Shown in pieces: positions 10,816 to 20,282 of a stretch of 64,000 nt of DNA; position 1 is the first letter of the stretch; every line of letters begins with the position of its first letter. The stretch lies in contig NC_041021.1 of the NCBI RefSeq assembly GCF_004193775.1, positions 14,651,198 to 14,715,197 of the forward strand, read 5' to 3'. Source of the stretch: Glycine soja (taxonomy: Eukaryota; Streptophyta; Magnoliopsida; Fabales; Fabaceae). Both the position numbers and the translations under genes were made by a program. Below the pieces are notes generated by a model. It was given only the letters and a program-made list of their open reading frames with translations. It made no database searches and was not told where the DNA came from.

Positions 10816-11850
10816 CAGAGGACTACACGTCCTCGCCTTCAAAGGGCTACACATCCTCACCTTCAGAGGACTACACGTCCTCACCTTCATAGGGCTACAC
10901 GCCCTCACCTTTAGAGGACTACACGTCCTCACCTTCATAGGGCTACACACCCTCACCTTTAGAGGACTAGACTTCCTCGCCTTCAGAGGACTAGACGCCG
11001 TCGCCTTCAGAGGACTACACGTCCTTGCCTTCAGAGGACTACACGTCCTCGCCTTCGCCTTTGTAGGGCTACATGCCCTCACCTTCAGAGGACTACACGT
11101 CCTCGCCTTCAGAGGACTTCACATCCTCACCTTTAGAGGGTTACACACCCTCATCTTCAGAGGACTACACGTCCTCACCTTCATAGGGCTACACACCCTC
11201 ACCTTTAGAGGACTACACGTCCTCACCTTCATAGGGCTACACGCCCTCACCTTTTGAGGACTAGACTTCCTCGCCTTCAGAGGACTAGACGTCCTCACCT
11301 TCAGAGAACTAGACATCCTCGCCTTCAGAGGGTTGCACGCCCTCGCCTTCAGAGGGCCGCACGCCCTCACCTTCAGAGGATTACACACCCTCACCATCAG
11401 AGGATTACATGCTCTCACCATCAGAGGACTACACGTCCTTGCCTTCGTAGGGCTACACGCCCTCACCTTCCGAGGACTACATGTCCTCACCTTCAGAGGA
11501 CTACACGTCCTAACCTTCAGAGGACTACACGTCCTCGCCTTCAGAGGACAACACGTCCTTGCCTTCGCCTTCAGAGGGCTGCACGCCCTCACCTTCAGAG
11601 GACTACACATCCTCCATTTCAGAGGACTACACGTCCTCGCCTTCAGAGGGCTTCACGTCCTCGCCTTCAGAGGGCTGCACTACCTCGCCTTCAGAGGACT
11701 GCATGTCCTTGTCTTCAGAGGACTACACGTCCTCACCTTCAGAGGACTACACGTCCTCGCCTTCAGAGGGCTACATGTCCTCACCTTCAGAGGGCTGCAC
11801 GTCCTCGCCTTCAGAAAGCTACGCGCTCTCGCCTTCAGTGGGATCCATAT
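10816..11850 (+). repeat. 24-bp minisatellite, about 43 units
   Basis: Tandem units of the form 'cttcagaggactacacgtcc' plus 'tcac' or 'tcgc', mostly 24 bp with a few 30-bp units. Each unit carries a small inverted repeat: aggac-TACAC-gtcct in most units, agggc-TACAC-gccct in many others, and gagggt-TACAC-accctc at about 11137. As 24 is divisible by three, frames stay open for long stretches (an octapeptide such as SPSEDYTS on the plus strand). The inverted copy of this region has only about four units (29380-29480), so the array expanded in this copy. Confidence 0.9.
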
Positions 11851-11921
11851 CCGCACCTTAAGAGAATTTAAGGTCCTCTACCCTTAATGCTTAACTGAGA
11901 CTTGCGCTCCAGGTTAACGGG

Positions 11922-12428
11922 CAAGTAGTTTCCTTTTATCAGCTCCTGGGCCACCCCCTGATATTGGAGGAGGGCCAACTGTGTGAGCACAACCAGATAG
12001 GGAGGCTATCACGTAGCTACTATGCATACCGGGGCAAGATTTCACCCGTGCCGCTGCAAAGAGACAAGTGTGGATCATGCACACCAACATGACCACTCTT
12101 ACACAGATATGGATGACGTTGCTACTTAGCAACTTTCTGCCCAGCGACCGCAATGCCGATCTCCCCCTGCGGATGTATCAGTTGGTCTGTGTCGTCCCGA
12201 CATAGGTAAGTATGCATATGGTTCAACTGATTTCTTATACCATCCACTATTTGCAGGGATCGTGCCCGCAAGACACCCAGTGGACCCGGAGAAGTTCAAC
12301 AGGGTCTTGAGGTTTCCAGCTCTGATTACGGGCTTCTGTCAGTTCTACGGAGTGTCTGTCACCCCCGGCAAGGTCATCAGGTCCCCTACTAATCAAGCTT
12401 TCATCAAGAAGTACTGCCCCCCTAGGTA
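11922..12428 (+). pseudogene. 'Putative plant transposon protein' domain ORF, fragment
   Basis: The remnant reads YQLLGHPLILEEGQLCEHNQ near 11937. In another frame it then reads LLCIPGQDFTRAAAKRQVW and MTTLTQIWMTLLLSNFLPSD (about 12015-12140). After a stop near 12205 it reads RFPALITGFCQFYGVSVTPG and KVIRSPTNQAFIKKYCPPR, ending at TAG 12426-12428. The C-terminal block matches the pattern FPALITALCRSKGV in the minus-strand ORF at 18120-19568, so both carry the same legume-rich transposon-associated domain (I believe Pfam PF20167). A counterpart lies on the minus strand at 28190-29290. Function is unknown. Several frame changes and stops make it a pseudogene. Confidence 0.7.
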
Positions 12429-12828
12429 GGCGCAGGGCGAAACACCACAATACCCTGGGGATGGATGGCAGCGGGCAACAAATGCACTGCCACCACCTCT
12501 AGAGTTCATCTCAGCTCATCCACGAAAAGGTTAGAGCATTGCCTACGACACATGGACGACCAATAGGCGACCATAGTCCAAAGCCAAAGGTAAGCAAAGT
12601 ACTAGGTCCGTGACCGACAAGTCATCATGCGTCCAGCTTAAGACGTTAAAGAAGCGCTACTAGGAGGCAACCTAGTAACTTTTAAATTTCTGCTTGTTAT
12701 TTGATCACCTTTTGTTTCGCAAGTCATAGTAGGACACACCTAGTTGCTCATGATCCTAGGAATTTAAATAAAACAAGCGCAAGCGAGGAAGGCAGTCATA
12801 CCTCACAAAATATATGTATGTGTGTTTA
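12429..12828 (+). other. 3'-region sequence without gene
   Basis: Continues the homology with the inverted copy (about 27870-28190). Landmarks include 'gacgttaaagaagcgctact' and 'aggaggcaacctagta'. No frame is supported. Confidence 0.6.
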
Positions 12829-13055
12829 GGTAGCAAGATACCTTAGATATGCATGTATGTAGCAAAAAGATATCTCAAAATATATATATATGTATGTTTA
12901 GGTAGCAAGATACCTTGGATATGCATGTATATAGAAAAAATATCTCACAAAACATATATATGTATGTTTAGGTAGCAAGATACCTTGGACACGCATATAT
13001 ATAGCAAAATACCTCACAAAAATATACATATGTTTAGGTAGCAACATACCTCATG
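12829..13055 (+). repeat. 66-72 bp tandem repeat, about 3-4 units
   Basis: Units begin 'ggtagcaagatacctt' at 12829, 12901 and 12971, with a degenerate one at 13037, and contain 'tatatatgtatgttta'. The inverted copy holds a parallel array at about 27575-27800. Confidence 0.85.
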
Positions 13056-13210
13056 GAAAAAGAAAAAAATAAAAAAAAAAAAGAAAGAAGAGAGAGGAAA
13101 TGAACAAATGATAAATAACTTAAAAAACAAAAAAAGAGAGAAAAAGGAAAAGAGAGCAAGTAAGGAAAGAAAAAGAAGGAAGGAAAAAAGAAAATAATAA
13201 GAATAAAGAG
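13056..13210 (+). repeat. Purine-rich low-complexity tract
   Basis: Runs of a, g and aaag on the plus strand, mirrored by a pyrimidine tract at about 27515-27570. It is simple sequence rather than a PPT, as it is more than 2 kb from the 3' LTR. Confidence 0.7.
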
Positions 13211-14510
13211 TTGTCTAGCTAAAAAAACAACATGATCGTGAAGAGAGTTAATTTCCAACTTTTATTTGAAGGAAAAAATTCGCTGATCATAGCTAGTTTT
13301 TGAAAAAAAATGTGTGTACACATTTGAAGGGCAAATGCTGTGAAAGTTTTTCCGAACACCTAAGATAGACTCGGATGAATGCACAAATTGATAAAAGAAC
13401 ATATTTTGGAAACACTGGGTTGACTAAAATAGGGAAAATGAATTATGAGCCCTAGCATCACATGACCAAAAAATTTTCGACACTTGAGTGTCCACATAGG
13501 TGCATGCATGATTAGTTTTGCATAAAATTTCCAAATCATCATTATTGCATTTTTGTCATGGAAATAATGTGGGACATCCCCTTTTATCCTGGGACCAAAC
13601 CAAACCCTGACATAAATCAAGTCCAGCTGTGCTACAAGCCTTGAGCCAAAATCCCAATTTACCATAAATCTTGACCCAGGGTGAGAATGTCAATCCTTGC
13701 CCTCGGAAGAAAACAAAAAAGGGGAAGCAAAAAGAGAAAATTCCCAATCAAAGAGCAAGAGAAAGCAAAAAAAAAAAAGAAGAAAGAAAATTCCCGATCA
13801 AGGATCAGAATAAAAACAGAAGAAATATGCAGAAAAGTCTTTGGATCAGACAATATCTGAACAATACAGAATTGTCACCAAGTAAAAGAAAGGAAACCAC
13901 GACCTAAAGTGGTCCTCTCCCTTTGATTACCAACCTAAATCCTATGCGTCGGTGACTTGTTCACCTCACACTAAACAAAAACAGAAAAGGAAAAAGTCAA
14001 AAACACTCAAAGCCAAAGTTCCCACCAAATAAACATCATTCCCAAGAAAAAGTCCTATTGATCCATGATCACGCATGTAATCTTTGATTTTATAGGAAAT
14101 GATTTGCAAAATCAAGTCATGGCATATCTATGGTTCGGAATTAGGATGAAACACTTACCCGTGTGAGATTGATACACTTTGAGTGATTTTCTTCTATTTT
14201 TGTTGAACCCAGTGTTTCCTCTAAATGCTCATTTAGAAGCGAAATGCTAACATCCAAAATCTCATTTATGGTTATGAGAAGATTTCATCAGTATATTTCC
14301 CTTCCCCGGTAGACACATTGTTTTTCATCCAGAAAGCATATGTTGCTCTGATTAGTTGGAAGTTTTCCCTCTTTACTAAAGCATGTTCACATTTTAGTGA
14401 AGAAAACATCGAGACTATTTTTAGTCTCCCAAGTTATCCAGAACTACATAGGTTTGAGTTCCTCATTGAGGATACGTAGGAGCAAGAGCCTCGCTTTTAT
14501 CAGCCGCCCC
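13211..14510 (+). repeat. Conserved non-coding 3'-region block, mirrored at ~26160-27480
   Basis: No gene. It is similar along its length to the reverse complement of about 26160-27480, with shared landmarks 'ttgacccagggtgagaatgt', 'attcccgatcaaggatc' and 'gagactatttttagtc'. A weaker, second inverted match lies at 24600-25440. The end of the block (14440-14490) contains a module also found inside the LTRs: 'ctacataggtt', then 'tgaggatacgtaggagcaa'. Confidence 0.75.
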
Positions 14511-15060
14511 ACAATTTCTATCATACTGACACTGGAGTCATGTGACATGCGGAGATACCCGAGTGGTTATCCGTTTAAACTTTCTTTTGCTATCTCTAAG
14601 ACTCAAAGCATGATAGCACGCAGAGACTAACGTCGTCTTCTGCACCCTTTGTCAATCGCGGCCAAAAGGCCTGTTGACACGCGGAGATTTACGTCATCTT
14701 CCACGCAGACAATTTCTGTCATACTGACATTAGAGTCACGTGACATGCGGAGATACCCGAGTGGTTATCCATTTAAACTTTCTTTTGCTATCTCTAAGAC
14801 AAAAAGCATGATAGCACGCAGAGACTAACATCGTCTTCTGCATCCTTTGTCAATCGCGACCAACAAGCCCGTTGACACGTGGAGATTTACGTCATCTTTC
14901 GCGCAGACAATTTCTGTCATACTGACACTGGAGTCACGTGACATGCGGAGATACCCGAGTGGTTATCCGTTTAAACCTTTTTTTGCTATCTCTAAGACTC
15001 AAAGCATGATAGCACACAGAGACTAACGTCGTCTTTTGCACCTTTTGTCATCCAGAGGCG
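14511..15060 (+). repeat. 198-bp tandem repeat, nearly three units
   Basis: The landmark 'gacatgcggagatacccgag' recurs at 14544, 14742 and 14940, a constant 198-bp step. Units also share 'gctatctctaagac' and 'gacgtcatctt'-like ends. A decayed continuation to about 15235 keeps the 'gtcatccag' and 'gacatgcggg' pieces. Confidence 0.9.
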
Positions 15061-15294
15061 GTGGGCCCGATGACATGCGGGAACCAGTTGGTCCCAGATT
15101 TTTACCTTTATCATTCAAGAGCAGCAAGTTGGGTGGTAAACACGCATAGACGAATTCTGCGCCTTTGTCATCCAGGGACAGCGAGTCAGTTGCATGTGGA
15201 GATATCTTATGGTCACCCGCGACTTTCGTCAACCGAGAGGAACGAAATTAATGTCTTATCTTTACTTCCCTTTTATCTCCAATAAAAGACAAGT

Positions 15295-15303
15295 AAAGAG
15301 GGG
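15295..15303 (+). promoter_or_regulatory. Polypurine tract
   Basis: AAAGAGGGG four bases before the TGTCATACCC start of the 3' LTR. It is the priming site for plus-strand DNA synthesis. Position and composition fit. Confidence 0.8.
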
Positions 15304-15307
15304 CAAC

Positions 15308-17269
15308 TGTCATACCCTAATTTTGTCCAGGGACCATTGTTAGGTGGCATGCAACTTTCGTTTGACCACTTCGAGGTACTTGGGACCCATCGTTAGGCAA
15401 TTCGTGAAGTTTCGTGACATGTTGGAAATCAAAAGAAAGCATCGTTGCACAATTCGTGGAGTTCCGTGACATGCTGGAAATCAAAAGAAAGCATCGTTGC
15501 ACAATTCGTGAGGTTCCGTAATATTCCGGAAGTCAAAAAAAGGGGATGGTTGCGTAATCCGTAAAGTTTTGTGACATTACGGAAAGAAAACAAGTAACGT
15601 TACGTAATCCGTAAGGTTCCAGAAAAAGAATAAGCAAATAAGGGGGTGAACTTATCAAGATAGGGGTGTAAATAGAAATTCGAATCTAGGCCCTTCCGGA
15701 ACATTTTGGAAGTTGGGTCGCTTAAGGAGGAAGCAACTGGGTGGCAAGCTCCTCTACATTTTTGAAAAATGGTTTCCGGGGCTTCCGTAATGCTTCCGTA
15801 AAATTTCCGAAAATCTTGGGTATGCATATTCCACTTAACATTGGTGAAAGGGAAGAGAAAAAAGATGAAAATCAAATCCAAAACACTTCCGTAAGGCTTC
15901 CGTAACTTTTCCGTAAAATACGAAAAGGGGGGTGAACTTAGTAATTCGGGTGCGCTTAGAAATCTTCTTCATTAAGTCTCTGGGCGGCTAGCACCTCCCT
16001 TTTTTCCTATAAATAGGGGAGGGGGAGCTGTTTCAAAATGTTCAAGACCCCTTGGCTATGCATTTCGGCTATTTTGAGCAAAAAACACGTTTTCGTGAAG
16101 AAAAATCGAGTCGAAGTGCTTCCGTAACGCCTCCGTAAGCGATTTTGTGGAAGTTCTTCATCGTTCTTCGTCGTTCTTCACCGTTCTTCATCCGTTCTTC
16201 GTTTTTCAACGGGTAAGTTTTCAAATCCGAGACTTTCAATTCATTTCTTGTTTTGTGTACTTTCACTTTAATTTCGTTTACTTTCAGTTTTCTTTTCTTC
16301 CGTTTTTAACGTGCTTAAGTCATTTTCTCGCCTAATCAAAAAATAAAATAAATTTCCACCGATCATTTGAATTGTAACATCCGTTAATTTCTGTTAAAAT
16401 GAAATTCGATCGTTCGGTCATGCCGTAACCACGTTGGAAACCAAAAAGTGGTAAAATAATAATATAATAATCAAAAATATCTTTTAGTAAAATAAATCAA
16501 AAAAATCAATTGGACGTTTTTCTTTGGGATTTCTCTTTCTTAAATCGAATCGACTAATAACCAAAGTGAAACTAAGGCTAAAATCAATTCACAAACCAAA
16601 CTTTTGTCATCGCCTAAAAAAGCCATTTTCAAAGGTCCAGCGCCTTGAAATGGTCTTTTCTGCTTTTATTGGTTAAGTGTAGATTTCTAAAAAGCCTAAA
16701 ATCAATATGTAACTTTGTTACCTCTTTCAAAAATAAAGAAATCATTAATGGTCCAATGCCTTAATGTTTTCTCACTTTTCAAAAGAATCGAAAGATTGTC
16801 TAATGGTCCAACGCCTTAAATGACCTTTCATTCAATAAAAACTAAAAAATAACTTAATCAAAACGCTTTGTTCACAAAAGAACTACGTAGGTCTGATTTT
16901 CTCATCACAATTGAGGAATACGTAGGAGCAAAGGGAAACGCCCTTGTCGACCACAAAAAGATAAAAACATAAAAAGGCATAAAAAAGACATAAGAACGTA
17001 AAAAGGGAAAAGAATATAAATTGAAATCATATTTGCACATTTGATTAAAGGTTTCCGTCTCTTGTGACGGACGCTTGGGGTACTAATACCTTCCCCGTGC
17101 CTAAATACAACTCCCGAACCTTTCACTTAAAGTTCGTAGGCTACGTCTTTTCTGGTTTTTCCGACGTTTTCCTCAACTAAAAGTTGGTGGCGACTCCGCG
17201 CGTATTCCTTTCTTGGAAGACGCACCGCGAGCCCTGCGTCGCCCTCTCATCGAAGGGTAGGTTGCGACA
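15308..17269 (+). repeat. 3' LTR of the Ogre-like element (1962 bp)
   Basis: TGTCATACCC to GTTGCGACA, followed by CTTGG. It is longer than the 5' LTR chiefly because a short block ('gtgacatgctggaaatcaaa' and its flanks, around 15415-15510) is duplicated. It keeps the canonical CA end lost in the 5' copy. Confidence 0.92.
16008..16015 (+). promoter_or_regulatory. TATA box in the 3' LTR
   Basis: TATAAATA in the same context as 1523-1530. Confidence 0.65.
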
Positions 17270-17274
17270 CTTGG
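17270..17274. repeat. Target-site duplication CTTGG (right)
   Basis: Direct repeat of 862-866, right after the 3' LTR. Confidence 0.93.
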
Positions 17275-18119
17275 CTTATCCCAATGGCCTTGTATTATAC
17301 AAGTATCTTTCTCACTATCTTTTCTTCTCAAGGTTCTTTTGACCTTATTGTAACAGCATAATTTATTCTTTTCTTTCTCTTTTTTTTTAACATACAACTT
17401 ATTTGTTGTGTGTGCTGATGCTTAACCTTTTTCTTTTCATTCTAATTGAATTCCCTCCCCCAAATTTAGAGTAAATTTTCCTTGAACCATATGCTCTCCT
17501 AAAATCTAAACAAGGTATTAGGAGATAATTATTTAAGTTCAGGGTTCAATTTTTTGACAATATCATTCAACTCAAAAAGGGAGCAAAGGATGCAATTATC
17601 ATTCAAGGTAAGTTGTTTGGTCAAAAGAGCTTGTATATGTACAATCATGGCCTTCATCATGTCCTCATTTATACATTTCATTCTAAAATTCAGAGACTCA
17701 TGCAAAGATTATTACTCACAACTAGTCGTTCACTCACAGTTTAAGGTCACACTCTCACAGATTTTTGGTTCAAGCTTTTCTTTCACAATCAATCTGTCTA
17801 CTGATTAACAATTCTAAATGCAAGTTTACATTCTTGTTTTTTCTTTGTCTAACATACAAACTTGCTCAAACTCATGATAAGAAACACAAATTCCATCACA
17901 ATCATGCACTCCATCGAAAATACAGCATACAACCATTTTTCACAAAAAGATATAAGTGTTTCACTGCCATGTCATCAAAAACCAAGTTAAACTATTCAAA
18001 ATACTTCAGAATAAGCAAACCAACTATTTATAAATAGAACTTAACAAAAATGACTTACTGTAATAAGACTATAATTAAAATAATAATAAACTAAATGGCA
18101 CAAAAATGTCCTCAGGAAT
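17275..18119 (-). other. Interrupted retroelement, non-coding part
   Basis: The sequence that was continuous with 1-866 before the nested insertion. The reverse complement near 17450-17470 shows the 'tttgggggaggg' motif. Small frames at 17554-18037 have no recognisable content. Confidence 0.55.
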
Positions 18120-19568
18120 TTAAAAATCCTGTGATCTGTCCTGAGTATCCTGTGTCTGAACATCCTCCTCATTTGTTAAGTGAAGCACAGGGGTAGCTGG
18201 AGGAGAGGTGTTCGGAGACAGGACTGGTGTAGTCTGATCCTCTGGAGTGGAGGGGTCTGCTACCTGCTAAAATGAAGTTGTATCTGCTACTAGTTTTGAA
18301 GGCTCAAAAGTGGCCTCAAGAGATTTCTCCAAAGTGGCTGCAGCTTCTTGTGTTTCAACTACCCTCTTTCTTCTGATCAGGGGCTCTGGAGTGGAAGCCT
18401 CATATGACTCATCCTCCCTCTGTTGTGGTACCTGAGCGGTGAGACCTTCGTCCTCCCTGTGAAGGGGAGGCTGAGTCCTGGGCTAGGCTACCCATTCATT
18501 AAACTGTTCAACAGAAGGGATAGAGTCTGGAGGTGCTACCAGCTGTAAACTTTGTAATAAAACAATCTGCCCCTGATGTATGCTTTGAAGCATGGCTTCA
18601 AGACGTTGAAAGTTTGTAGAAGATGGGGTAGAAGGAGTTGCTAAGGTACGTGCTGGAGGAGGAGCTGCAGATGTGGAAGGAGCCTCAGCTGGCCTTGCCC
18701 TCACTCTCCTAGCCCCTCTAATAGTAACTATCAGATCAGCAGGGTTCCAGCAGTTCTTCCTGATATAGGCCAAGTTAATGATCGGCCTCAAGCATTCGAA
18801 GACTAGGCTGTCAGAAGCAACCCCTTTGGACCTACATAGAGCTGTGATAAGAGCAGGGAACCCAAGTTTAGAGGAGTTAGACTGGGCCATAGATGAGATT
18901 TGGCCAGAGATGAGAGCTCCTACATTCATGTCCGGCTGAGAGGCTAGGCCAAAAATTAACCTAGCTTTATCTAAAGTCAAATCCGAGGTGTGGGAAGTCG
19001 GAGCCAGATTGGAGTATGAGAGAACACTCCAAACCTGAGCAAGAGTTGTCAGATCTTTCCTGAGGATCTTCCCAAGATGACCTTCAACATTTAAAACAAA
19101 CCCTCGGCCGGGTATACACAAAGCAGCCTCAATCTCTCTAAAATCAATGGCCATCCTGTAGTATCTGGAGTAAGCGGGTAAGGATTCTCCCTCAGCCAGT
19201 ACCACAGGTGCCTCCAGGAAGGTGTTGAGGCTGTTTGCATCAATTTTTATCAAGTGGCCTCGGATTCTGACTTGTTTTGGGGAAGGCCCCTCGGGACTGT
19301 AGAGGTTGGCATAGAACTCCTTCACCAAGGCTAGGTCGATGTTGTTGTCAGCTAAATTGGTGAGGCGCTTATGGAAGTTACGCCTCTCCAATTCAGCCTT
19401 GAACTCATCCAACTTCGTATGGTTTATTTCTACCTTCCTCTCAACTAGTATATGTCTTCCTAGCACATTGTCTATGTATCTGGTCTAGCCCTCGAAGGAG
19501 TGGAATCTTCTTGTGTCATATTGAGCTGTGGGCCTTGCACCAATGCTCTTTCTTTTTCTGGAAGACAT
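18120..19568 (-). pseudogene. 'Putative plant transposon protein' domain ORF, with in-frame stops
   Basis: Read on the minus strand from ATG at 19568 (MSSRKRKSIGARPTAQYDTR). There is a TAG after about 27 codons, then one long open stretch from about 19466 to a TAG at 18485, a further TAG near 18270, and a final TAA at 18122-18120. Full length would be about 480 residues. The central domain carries VKEFYANLYSPEG, VRIRGHLIKIDANSLNTFLE, GFPALITALCRSKGV and INLAYIRKNCWNPADLIV, the pattern of the legume 'putative plant transposon protein' family (I believe PF20167). The tail is Pro/Ser/Thr-rich, then Gln/Leu-rich. Its molecular role is unknown. All three internal stops keep the same frame, so it decayed by point mutation only, in contrast to the frameshifted copies at 11922 and 28190. 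Confidence 0.8.
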
Positions 19569-19649
19569 ATGTAAACAAAGGAATCAAACATTTGATCAGG
19601 ACATAGTTATTCAAAATTTTAAAAACTAAAAAATAAAATTGAAAAAGAC

Positions 19650-19835
19650 ATTGGCTGCTTAGCAAGACATGGTCCGCTTAGCTGGCCTTTGTAAAAAAAA
19701 CACTATCGCTTAGCGACATGTGGAGTCGCTTAGCAGAAGTTGCAGAATTTTTAGATTCTACAAAATTGGCTTAGCGGGAAAGCGCCCGCTAAGCTAAACA
19801 TGTGCCGCAAGGATTTGCGCTAACCTTGTTGGATC
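19650..19835 (-). repeat. cttagcg-rich segment of the old element
   Basis: Repeated 'gcttagc' motifs in both orientations, matching the composition of 1-240. This supports the two flanks being parts of one element. Confidence 0.55.
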
Positions 19836-20282
19836 GAGTGGCCTCAGAATAATTAGTAAGGGGGGTTGAATTAATTATTCCTAAACCTTTACTAATTAAA
19901 AAATTACTCTTCTAAGGCTTTTACTAAATTGTTAAGAGAATGAGGAGTAGAAGAGAAACTTAAAAGAAAGTAAAAGAGAAAATTAAATGCACAGCGGAAA
20001 GTAAAACAGTAGGGAAGAAGGAAACAAACATACAAGAGTTTTTATAATGGTTCGGCAACAACCCGTGCCTACATCCAGTCCCCAAGTGACCTGCGGTCCT
20101 TGAGATTTCTTTCAACCTTGTAAAAATCCTTTTACAAGCAAAGATCCACAAGGGATGTACCCTCCCTTGTTCTCTTTGAAACCCTAGTGGATGTACCCTC
20201 CACTAGAACTGATCCAGCAGAGATGTACCCTCTCTTGTTCTCAGTCAAACCCAAGTAGATGTACCCTCTACTTGTACCACAA
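19836..20282 (+). repeat. Dispersed repeat of unknown class, with hairpin cluster
   Basis: Opens with 'gatcgagtggcctcagaat' and 'ggggggttgaattaattatt', a phrase I recognise as widely dispersed in soybean but cannot assign to a class. An inverted pair taattagtaa/ttactaatta lies at 19850-19859 and 19889-19898. Its end (20117-20274) is a series of hairpins, described separately. It runs directly into the 117-bp array. Confidence 0.55.
20117..20274 (+). repeat. Row of five small hairpins with variable stems
   Basis: The first is cttgtaaaa-atcc-ttttacaag (20117-20138). Four more share the loop TGTACCC with different 8-bp stems: acaaggga/tcccttgt (20148-20170), ctagtgga/tccactag (20184-20206), agcagaga/tctcttgt with two mismatches (20216-20238), and caagtaga/tctacttg (20252-20274). 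Spacing is 32-36 bp. The stems differ in sequence but remain complementary. Function is unknown. Confidence 0.85.

Larger units (their letters stand above)
867..17269 (+). mobile_element. Ogre-like Ty3/gypsy LTR retrotransposon, defective (no pol)
   Basis: A 16.4-kb element with both LTRs, a primer-binding site, a polypurine tract and a CTTGG target duplication. Order: 5' LTR (867-2786), PBS (2789-2807), leader, ORF1 remnant (3661-5522), spacer with a nested solo LTR (6283-7912), gag remnant (8121-9623), repeat-rich 3' region (9624-15294), PPT (15295-15303), 3' LTR (15308-17269). An extra ORF before gag together with a tRNA-Arg type PBS and large size are features of the Ogre/Tat group. I find no protease, reverse transcriptase, RNase H or integrase frame between gag and the 3' LTR, so this copy is non-autonomous or has lost pol by deletion. 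The two LTRs differ at several positions per 100 bp by eye, so the insertion is not recent. Confidence 0.88.

Noticed and set aside
10684..11887. Long octapeptide-repeat proteins on both strands (KVRTCSPL, GLHVLTFR, SPSEDYTS)
   Set aside because: A 24-bp unit is divisible by three, so several frames stay open by arithmetic. The plus frame SPSEDYTS could once have belonged to the downstream ORF, but stops separate them.
12206..12256. Intron-like stretch: 'aggtaagtatgc' ... 'ctatttgcaggg'
   Set aside because: In the inverted copy the same sequence reads as part of the transposon-domain ORF (VSMHMAQLISDVIYCLQG) without a break, so a splice signal is not needed.
13034..13907. Lys/Phe-rich frames in purine/pyrimidine tracts
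   Set aside because: Products of simple sequence. Similar frames occur on the opposite strand at 24576-27016.
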